This document shows positions 32,860-40,089 of a stretch of 40,089 bases of DNA, one piece after another; position 1 is the stretch's first letter; each line of letters begins with the position of its first letter. A model generated the notes under the pieces. It was given only the letters and a program-made list of their open reading frames with translations. It had not been told where the DNA came from and did no database searches. The translations under genes and the position numbers were made by a program. Source of the stretch: Desulfococcaceae bacterium HSG9 (GTDB lineage: Bacteria > Desulfobacterota > Desulfobacteria > Desulfobacterales > JAUCGF01); NCBI GenBank assembly GCA_030378005.1, contig JAUCGF010000124.1:1-40089 (forward strand), in the 5' to 3' direction.

Positions 32860-33917
32860 AAAAAAAAATCAGAGTACTGGTCGTCGATGATTCTGCAGTA
32901 GTGCGCCAGACGCTGACAGATATTATTAATTCACAGCCTGATATGGAAGTTATGGGTGTGGCCGTTGATCCTTATATTGCCGCCAATAAAATCCGACGCG
33001 AAGTTCCCGATGTGATTATTTTAGATATTGAAATGCCGCGTATGGATGGTATCACTTTTTTACGCAAAATAATGACCCAGCATCCGATGCCTGTGATTAT
33101 CTGTTCCTCGGTGGCTAACATAGGATCTGTAAACGCCCTGAAAGCGATGGAATACGGGGCGGTTGAAATTATCGCAAAACCTCGTTTGGGTGTCAAAGAA
33201 TTCCTGCGTGAATCAGAAATTCGAATAATGGATGCTATTAAAGCCGCCTCGGCCGCCCGCTTGAAAACACTCATCAAGTTCCGCAAAATCGCGCCTAAAC
33301 TGACCGCCGACGCCGTTTTGGCTAAACCTGGCGGCCGAACGGTAATTCGTACATCGGAAAAAGTGGTGGCCGTAGGTGCATCCACCGGCGGTACCGAGGC
33401 CTTGAGGATTTTTCTGCAAGCTTTACCCCAAGACTGCCCGGGGGTCGTCATTGTTCAACACATGCCGGAAAAATTCACGGCTGCTTTTGCCCAACGCCTC
33501 AACACTCTGTGCGGTATCCAAGTCAAAGAAGCCGCTGATAATGACAGCGTTCAGCGCGGCCGAGCGTTAATCTGTCCCGGCAATCAGCATATTTTGTTAA
33601 AAAGGAGTGGGGCGCGATACTATGTCCAGGTAAAAAACGGCCCTCTGGTGTGCCGACACCGCCCTTCAGCCGACGTGCTTTTCCGTTCCGCCGCACGTTA
33701 TGGAGGCCCCAACGTCATTGGTGTCATTATGACAGGCATGGGCGATGACGGCTCACGCGGAATGTTGGAAATGAAAAATTCCGGTGCTACCAATATTGCG
33801 CAGGATGAAGCAACCTGTGTGGTGTTCGGAATGCCTAAGATGGCGATAAAAATAGGCGCGGTGGATAAAATTCTCCCTTTGGAAAAAATTGCAGGCGCAG
33901 TTCTGAGAGCGTGTTAA
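32856..33917 (+). CDS. cheB: CheB receptor methylesterase/deamidase
   Basis: The protein has 353 residues. An N-terminal receiver (Asp11-Asp12, phospho-Asp57 in VIILDIEMPRMDG) is joined by a linker to the methylesterase domain. The catalytic triad is visible: Ser176 in VAVGASTGGTEAL, His202 in IVQHMP and Asp298 in TGMGDDGSRGM. It removes methyl groups added by CheR when phosphorylated by CheA. It is the last gene of the chemosensory operon; transposase relics begin within about 35 bp of its stop. Confidence 0.95.
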   Translation: MKKKIRVLVVDDSAVVRQTLTDIINSQPDMEVMGVAVDPYIAANKIRREVPDVIILDIEMPRMDGITFLRKIMTQHPMPVIICSSVANIGSVNALKAMEYGAVEIIAKPRLGVKEFLRESEIRIMDAIKAASAARLKTLIKFRKIAPKLTADAVLAKPGGRTVIRTSEKVVAVGASTGGTEALRIFLQALPQDCPGVVIVQHMPEKFTAAFAQRLNTLCGIQVKEAADNDSVQRGRALICPGNQHILLKRSGARYYVQVKNGPLVCRHRPSADVLFRSAARYGGPNVIGVIMTGMGDDGSRGMLEMKNSGATNIAQDEATCVVFGMPKMAIKIGAVDKILPLEKIAGAVLRAC

Positions 33918-33952
33918 CACATTTTAACGATTTCCTTTTGACATATTGAAAA

Positions 33953-35329
33953 TCATGCAATTACTTCCAATCTCATTCGTTCGGTTTTACAGAGCTGCCG
34001 TCGCAGATGCCATGTATACTTATTTCTGCGACGAGCTTGTGCTTTTCCGGTTTTTTCCAGGCGCAGCCCTTTCTGAAAAATTCTGCGAAAAAGAGTTTTT
34101 CGCAGCAGGGTCTGAAGCGCTTCAGGTGGCATTTCGGCCTGGAAAATCTTTATAAGGGTCATCGTTGTAATCTTGCTGATAACCTGGAACTCATTCGCCT
34201 TCAGACCTTGGAAAGGCCGGCGTTCCTGATGACAGTGATTTTTCAGCTCCCGAAACCCGGCTTCGATGTATCACCTTTTATGGTAAAACCTGTATAGCCA
34301 TACCGCCGAAAGCACCAGGTTGCCAGAATACCATAATAATAGGTATTTACATGCTGTCCGCCTTTTCACTTCGTCCGGTTTGTTCGACGGACAATGATAA
34401 TTCTCGTTCAGACACCGCTGTCTAATGTGACCTTTTTCATGTCATACAAGGCGACGCCTCAGCCTACGGTGATAATTGCGGCGGTTCTCTGTCCGGCCGG
34501 CTTTCTGAAGAGTTTTTTCCCGGCTCAGACCGCATTAAAAGTCGCGGGAGCTCCGATGGCGTACCCTGGAGAAAGTTTTTTCAGAAAAAACAGGCACTCA
34601 TGCGTCATATAAGTACCAGTGCATTTATTTTCGAAAAATAAACTGAATAGAAACAATAGCTTAGGGAATACAAATGTGCAATAACTTTTGCGCATGTACT
34701 TACGCGCTGTCCGCCCAGACGATATCTATGCGTAAACCTAAGGATATCTGCCTTTTAACAGCCTTTTGAAAGTGATCTTTCGGTTCAGCGCCACCCGGTG
34801 ATAACTTCGCATCAACGAAAACTCCACCGATAAAAGCGGCTGAAAGCCGGTGCCAGGGTCTGCTTTTCTTTTTTCAGTTATATCCCGCCACCGCGCCCTC
34901 TTTTACGAAAGATGATGACAGTTGCGCAGTCACATCGATGTCCGCGACTCTCTTTCCCACCGCGCCGGGACAGGATAACAGCTGAGGACAGCGAGTCTTT
35001 ATCAGACCGTTTCGAATCATGATAAGTTTCCATGCAGATGTTGAATTCGTCAATTCGCCGACGGCTTCCATGATTCTGTCTGCACCGTAAAGAGTGTGAT
35101 ATGATGTGTGATAATTTTTGATTTCAGGATAGAACTGACGATAATGATGCTGATATTCGACACCTGTGAGATGCTGAAGAATTACAGACCGGAACATTCT
35201 CACAGGGCTGACTATGCTGAAAAACTTAAAAATTTTCAACAGATAAGTGTCGATAATCGTCTGATATTCCGCTGATACATGCAATGTATGAAGGACGGCG
35301 GGTGATACGATATGCAAATCGGTTATCAT
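33953..35329 (-). pseudogene. IS4/IS1380-like DDE transposase, broken
   Basis: The relic reads on the minus strand from an ATG at 35329 with an excellent AAGGAG site. The first 150 residues run to EGAVAGYN, then a TGA, then KKKSRPWHRLSAAFIGGVFVDAKL in the same frame and RIDIVWADSA, the second DDE block. Further down, in shifted frames, come KKLSPGYAIGAPATFNAV and YRFYHKR...YIEAGFRELK, the glutamate motif. An open frame then runs to the stop at 33953. The total length, about 1.38 kb, equals a normal transposase of this type, so the gene was once whole. Several stops and frameshifts make it inactive. The exact IS family is uncertain. Confidence 0.7.
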
Positions 35330-35596
35330 TTTCAATCTCCTTATAATGTTTGAAGCGACAAAATGATAATATGATTACGATTTCATATTTTTCAAATATC
35401 AGCTGACTGGCGGTCGCGCAGTGCCTGAAAAGCTGTGACTCTGCTCTGAGCTGTACAGATTGCGGATTTAAAGATTTTAGACAAAAATAATGTTCAGATG
35501 TGATAGTCTTTTAATCTATTGAAATTAATAGGTTAGTGGAAAATCATAAAAATGTGTTAAGTGTAACTGGCAGAATTGCTTTTTTTCGAGGAGGTG

Positions 35597-36079
35597 CGAT
35601 CTCGGAGCGGTCGAACCGCTCCACGACAGCGCCTGTCGTATGCAGAAGGTCATGAACACCGCTGACACCGCCGGACTCCGTGTTGTCAGCAAAGCTGATA
35701 ACAGATATAAGTTCGAATATGAGGGAGCGCTTCTCAAGCCGTCGGAAATCATAGAAAAAATCGCGCTGTGTCAATGGTGATATCTGGAAAAAATCATTAT
35801 TATCAAAGAGTTATAGCGCATCACCACATTTACGGCGAGGTGGTCCTCGTAGTACGCCGTCGCCGGCTGAAGAACGGGAAAATCGAAATGCATTTCAAAT
35901 ATCACCGGCAATATCTGTCGCTCGGCAAAGCCCGGTTCAAAAAACTCGGGGCGATTCGTACTCATCTGTCCTGCGTTGCGATAGCAGCTTTGATCACAGG
36001 CATCTTCCGTCGTCAGTCACCTCGGAAGATAAGCTCACTCAAAGCGGTAAAACTGATTCGGCGGGAGCTTTATGACTGA
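35597..36079 (+). pseudogene. C-terminal half of a DDE transposase
   Basis: One frame encodes MQKVMNTADTAGLRVVSKAD and KFEYEGALLKPSEIIEKIA (to a TGA at about 35778). The next frame continues with HHHIYGEVVLVVRRRRLKNG, then KIEMHFKYHRQYLSLGKARF and AIRTHLSCVAIAALITGIF. The KIExHFKYHRQYLxLGK stretch corresponds to the conserved glutamate helix of DDE transposases. The N-terminal half is absent and there is at least one frameshift. The family could not be fixed. Confidence 0.6.
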
Positions 36080-36245
36080 TGATCTTTTATTTTCAATAAC
36101 CGGCATTGATTTTGTCCTGAATATGTTTTATAACTATTTGATAATAAAAGATAAAAATGAAAAATCAAGAATACTTTAGTTAATTTATCGTAGTCCCGGT
36201 TGCAAATCAGACGCAGGATGCCCAAAACCGGGTTTGTTCAAAGGT

Positions 36246-36401
36246 TCATGCCTCTGCGGCCTTTGTCGCGGCATCCGCATCGGCTTTCATGAGCATATCA
36301 GCATGTCTGATCTTATATGCGGCGGATTTCCCTTTCCTCACCAGTCCGTTAAGATATTCACGTTCCTCATCTGTCAGTCGTACAATATATTTCTTGTTCA
36401 T
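36246..36401 (-). pseudogene. N-terminal fragment of an IS630-family transposase
   Basis: The fragment has about 51 residues from an ATG at 36401 with an upstream GGAGG. MNKKYIVRLTDEEREYLNGL followed by VRKGKSAAYKIRHADMLMKAD is the standard opening of IS630 transposases, with the first helix-turn-helix. The frame ends early in an alanine-rich tail and the catalytic domain is missing. Confidence 0.75.
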
Positions 36402-36510
36402 GTATTCCCTCCGTCCTATAATTTCCATTTTTTACAATTCTGACAGAGGAATGTAATCATTCAACTCTTGAAATCAAATTTGACAAGGCACTACTTAGAT
36501 TTCGCTAGTT

Positions 36511-37807
36511 TTAGGTTGAGTTCATTATTTTTGGATTTTCAAAGCCGAGGTCATATATTTTTTCCGGCAACTTCAGAAGTGACAAGATGCGCTTTTGTAA
36601 AGGGGGCAGGCTTTCAACAACCGATCCTATAACATTTTTACCGTTTGAACAGATGAGCAAATGAATGTTGTCAAATCAGGATAACAGTCGTTCTGCTGTC
36701 AGTCGGTCAGTTTTCATTTTAGGATTTCCCGGGACCGGATATTGATTCATCAGTCTTTTCCGGTTCTTTACGAGAAACGAACTCAATAGTTGTCAATACT
36801 TGTAGAGTGATGGTAAGGAGCGTCATCATGTCAGCCGGTGTATCAGTGACATAAATACGCCATCCGGCTGATAACAAGTACTGATCGACAGCCTCGGTAT
36901 CATTGGTTGCCGAAAGCGAAAGTTTATGAATTTCGATGATATCAAAAGGAGCGTTCGGGGCAGGACGACCTCCACCCTTATATTTTTTCTCAATCTCTAC
37001 AGATTCGTTAACTTCAAGGCTGATGTAATCCTGAAGTTTCCCAGCTTTCAATATGTTGTCAGCTCTATCTGAAAACGCTTGAGCGTTTTCCACTTTTTCA
37101 GGTTTAAGGGTTTTCAGTTTTTGATCCGCTTTAGCCAGACGCGCCTTAAAAGCCTTTTTCTGTCTGGCGGCGCAGCCGTCACTTTAAGTGATAAACCGGC
37201 GTTCTCGCCATTCATGAACAATATCATTTTCAAGCGTCGATTCCATTGTTTTATTGACTGCAAAGCCTTTGCCGATCTTGCGCTTCTCATCCTTATGTCC
37301 CGCCTTCGGTTCCAAAATAATATCCAGGGACTCTTCCGGCGGATTCAGAACCGGTTTTTTCAAAATCTTTGGTGTGTCACCAGCCATCGGCAAAGGAAAC
37401 AGATACCGGCCTTGTTCATGGTCGATCGTCGCTCCGGTTTCCAGGGAAGCCGCCTTACAGTCAGCAATATACAAAAATCGCAGGTTGCCGATGATTTGAG
37501 TCATCTACCGCCATGCAGGCACATAGCATCGATCATCGGCTCGATTCCCAGGCGGCGTTTCTGTAATCAATGGCACTCCGGCAGGGTCTGAAATACCTGA
37601 ACCCCGCTTAAACTGAAGAAGGCCCGGGCGGTGGTTTTTGCTGTGACCGAAGTTCAAAAGATTTTTAGCGGAATCGCCCGATCGATGGTGCACATTGAAA
37701 CCGGTTGTATCATAGCTGCCTATATTTGTCAGCAATTCATAAGCGCTGATGATTCGCTTACCGCTCTCAAATTGAAACCGGCGGCTTTTTATCCGTATCC
37801 TCGCCAA
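36511..37807 (-). pseudogene. IS1634-family transposase, broken by stops and an internal deletion
   Basis: One minus-strand frame carries SYDTTGFNVHHRSGD, FGHSKNHRPGLLQFKRGSG, GVPLITETPPGNRADD and RYLFPLPMAGDTPKIL, all characteristic of IS1634. It is interrupted by an in-frame TAG (37505-37507) and an in-frame TAA (37184-37186). After DTPADMMTL the sequence jumps to LLTITLQVLTTIEFVSRKE, so a block with the catalytic glutamate region seems deleted. After a frameshift near 36721 the normal C-terminus follows (ESLPPLQKRILSLLKLPEKI, then YDLGFENPK), ending at 36511. Weak N-terminal coding traces extend to about 37860. Confidence 0.8.
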
Positions 37808-37928
37808 GCGCAGACGTCATTTTACCCAGTCTCAGTAGATCGAAAATTATTAAAATCTTGATTTTTAACGCCGCTGATTTTAACTTGTATCGGAATATGG
37901 AACCCCAAAAAACCGAGGATGTCAAAAA

Positions 37929-38750
37929 ATGAAAAATCAAGCCCCCGTGCTTACCGATGTGACAGCTTTGGAAGTGGTGACAGCCTGCCTGGAAAAAAAT
38001 ATTCCCCTGGAAACTCAGGGTGCCTGTGAGCAGAGGACTGTTTTTGATATCCTGATCAGGTCTGCCGCCGCGGGTGACAGCGTGGAAAATACCGGCAGGA
38101 CAATGCGGGGGTACCGTGCGGTGAAAACATTCATTATCATCAGGGATGATATGAATGAGTTGGAAAGCCTTATAAACAGGGCGATGCAGGTACGTCCACC
38201 CCCCGCATTGTCAATGGTGAACAAAGTGTTGCCATCGACTTGAATCTCGTCCCTTATTACGGCAGTCCGAATCCTGAGGAAGAGCCGTACATTGTCAGGA
38301 GTCAGGCTGAGGCGGGTGCATGCGCCTTTTATGCATACGCTGACGTTTACGTTATCCGAAAGAACAAGCGGGTCACAATAGCGATAATCGCTGTCCGGCA
38401 TGATGAGACCTCCGTTTCGATTATCACCCGCCTCCCGGACTGAATAAGCTGTCTGAATCTCAAGACAGCCTGCCTTTACATCGACAGGGGTTTTTTCAGC
38501 GTCCCTGTCATTCGCCGGCAGAAAGCCCCAGGCATTCCGTTCGTGACACCGGTTATCATTCGCGGGAAAAAGGGCGGTGCCCGGCAATTGCTCAAAGGAG
38601 GCTGAAGCTATAAAACCGTTTATACAATGCACAGTCTGAAATATGGTGCCGTCACGTTCGATGTTCGGGCAGTCTGCACATACGGCAAAGGCGGTACGGG
38701 TGACACGGGATCGAATACCCAGCCTATGCCTTATGCTGGCCTCCGATGAG
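37929..38750 (+). pseudogene. ISH3-like DDE transposase, broken and truncated
   Basis: The first frame (37929-38243) starts MKNQAPVLTDVTALEVVTAC. A frameshift at the C6 run near 38198 moves to the frame VNGEQSVAIDLNLVPYYGSP, which holds the first catalytic Asp, and then RSQAEAGACAFYAYADVYVI and IIAVRHDETSVSIITRL. After a TGA at 38441-38443 the same frame goes on with TACLYIDRGFFSVPVIRRQK (second Asp) and KKGGARQLLKGG. Further stops follow, and the part with the catalytic glutamate is missing where the ISKra4 relic begins. This suggests the latter inserted into it. Transposase identity is firm; the ISH3 label is tentative. Confidence 0.65.
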
Positions 38751-38794
38751 TCTGAAAGAAATTGGGTGCAGTTTTTTTTGTCCAAATCATCAAA

Positions 38795-40089
38795 TTATAC
38801 TGCCTTGAGTAATTTCATCGGTTCATCAGTCCTCACTATAACCTTCTCTTCTTTTAACAATTTATCTCTCCAATCCTTATATGCCCAATCAAAAAATCTA
38901 TCCCAATCTCCATTCAGTTCAAGACATCTGAGATGGAGTGGCGCTTCTGCCCGTTCAGGAACCCATCGCATTCCTGAACAGTCCATACGTTCACCGATAA
39001 CATAACGAGCAGCGCCTTCAACTATCCTGGAAGCTGTCGGCTGGTCTTCCTCTATGTATTGCTTGTAATTCATCATATCCAAGCGAGGTTCCATGTATTT
39101 TATCACTTCGGATAAAATCACTCTCTTGCCTTTCTCACGTTCAGCTCGTTTGGATAGCTGTTTCAACTTCTCTCGCAATTGAGAAAGAAGCACTTTGATA
39201 TGGCCTCCATAGAGCAGATTTTTCATTTCCACCATCCATTCTTCTGTCACTTCAGAACCCCCCCATAATATGCCCGGCCTGTTTTCCACAGCTTTTCCAC
39301 GACATGTATTATATCTAAAGCTGAAGTCGCTTCGGTAAAAAGTTCGGCCAATCCTTTCTTAAGACAGACTTCGCCGTCAATCGCAATGTGAATGCGTCAG
39401 CCTGATCCCGGAGGAAAACCGCGTTTTGCAGCTTGTCTGCGAGCCTGTTCGAGGATTACCCTTCGAGGAGCATATGAAGCCCATATTATTTTATTGACCG
39501 GCCCATGCAACAGCCCGTCAGCTCCCCGCCGGAGCGTATACATGACAACAATGGTAATGCTGCGACCATTCCGGCTTTTGTCACCCTTCCAGCGTCGCCA
39601 CCGCTTTTTTCCCTTCCTTTTTGCCTTGCCGCGATGTCGTTGGCAACAACCCTTTTTATTCTTTCCTCTTTTTTTTCTTCGCTTTTCCAATTCCTCTTTT
39701 GTCGCCGTAGGTGTCGCTTTGCCGTCCACTTCGATGATTAAAACCACGCCATCACCTTCAGGCGCTTCCGCCGCTTCCATATATTCGCCTGCCTGGCGAC
39801 CTAATCCCAATACCAAAGTTTCAACCGACTCCGCAGACGGCGACCATCCGTAAAAATAGCTGAATATTTTTACGGATGCTGAAAAACTCACTCTGGCAGA
39901 CAAACGCGTTGCCTGACTTATTACCCAAGGCGAGAATCCGTCTCTGGTTAATCCCAAGATCGTATCTAAAGGATAGAAACCTCCCTTTTTGTTATTCTTA
40001 CTTTTCCTGACCAAATAGGTTCGATAATATGTTACTTTGCCAAACACAGTTTTTATCGTTTTTTCGATAAGCTCTTTTCGGGCATAATA
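38795..40089 (-). pseudogene. ISKra4-family transposase, two lesions, runs off the window edge
   Basis: The minus-strand frame is open from the window edge, with sense sequence YYARKELIEKTIKTVFGKVT, to a TGA at 39397-39399. This part includes the basic linker EELEKRRKKRGKNKKG and VVLIIEVDGKA. The same frame continues after the TGA with HIAIDGEVCLKKGLAELFTE and DIIHVVEKLWKTGRAYYGG. A seven-base C run (39258-39264; G on the coding strand) then shifts the frame into EVTEEWMVEMKNLLYGG, YMEPRLDMMNYKQYIEED and SRIVEGAARYVIGERMDCSG, ending RWVPERAEAPLHLRCLELNG-DWDRFF. These are diagnostic ISKra4 blocks. The start and the right inverted repeat lie outside the window. Confidence 0.8.

Larger units (their letters stand above)
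33953..40089. mobile_element. Cluster of decayed insertion sequences
   Basis: Six different transposase relics from at least five families lie here in mixed orientation, all with stops, frameshifts or truncations. No intact gene was found between them. The gaps at 36080-36245 and 36402-36510 contain no supported feature. Relics abut or cut one another, pointing to repeated insertion into a neutral site after cheB. Confidence 0.85.

Noticed and set aside
37079..37591. 170-codon plus-strand ORF
   Set aside because: Antisense to the IS1634 relic, whose conserved blocks are on the minus strand.
38015..38785. 256-codon minus-strand ORF
   Set aside because: It is the longest frame there, but the plus strand reads as a broken transposase with two catalytic-Asp blocks, so this frame is antisense noise.
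39392..39853. 153-codon plus-strand ORF
   Set aside because: Antisense to the ISKra4 transposase; the repetitive Phe/Leu-rich sequence reflects the basic linker on the other strand.

Overview
The window looks like a chromosomal segment of an anaerobic Gram-negative bacterium, most probably a sulfate-reducing Desulfobacterota (Desulfobacterales-like). This is inferred from gene content: a non-pyrrolysine MttB-family corrinoid methyltransferase, a BKACE enzyme, DUF1445 and DUF2804 proteins, lipoproteins, a large Che operon, and a mixture of ISKra4, IS1634, IS630 and ISH3-like transposase relics. No rRNA, tRNA or CRISPR array was seen, so the taxonomy is tentative.

Layout. (1) 1-3923: a truncated substrate-binding-protein relic cut by a 95-bp inverted-repeat element, two small lipoproteins, a DUF2235 alpha/beta hydrolase and a DUF1445 putative hydro-lyase. 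(2) 3988-13124: an ABC importer operon of the peptide/nickel/opine type. It has three tandem Tat-exported binding proteins (an exact 1758-bp repeat period), two permeases and one fused double ATPase. (3) 13125-16216: a hairpin-bearing repeat pair, a DUF3461 protein, a fused BKACE-thioesterase and an SDR dehydrogenase. (4) 16258-19155, minus strand: a HAMP-only membrane protein, a TauE/SafE exporter and an MttB-family methyltransferase. (5) 19561-21908: an EcfT-like protein with an unusual small P-loop NTPase, and a DUF2804 protein. (6) 22026-23709: an AT-rich pair, an OmpA-like lipoprotein and a secreted CxxC protein. (7) 24312-33917: a nine-gene chemosensory operon (CheW, CheA, soluble MCP-like coiled coil, STAS, CheY, receiver-histidine kinase, CheW, CheR, CheB). 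(8) 33953-40089: a graveyard of broken transposases.

The most interesting reading is that regions 2-4 form one catabolic unit for carnitine or a related trimethylammonium 3-hydroxy acid. The importer takes up substrate, the SDR oxidises it to the 3-keto acid, the BKACE domain splits dehydrocarnitine with acetyl-CoA into betainyl-CoA and acetoacetate, and the fused hotdog domain releases glycine betaine. The MttB-family protein then moves a methyl group to a corrinoid protein. The protein families are seen in the sequence; the specific substrate is inference. The corrinoid protein and the second methyltransferase such a system needs are not in this window.
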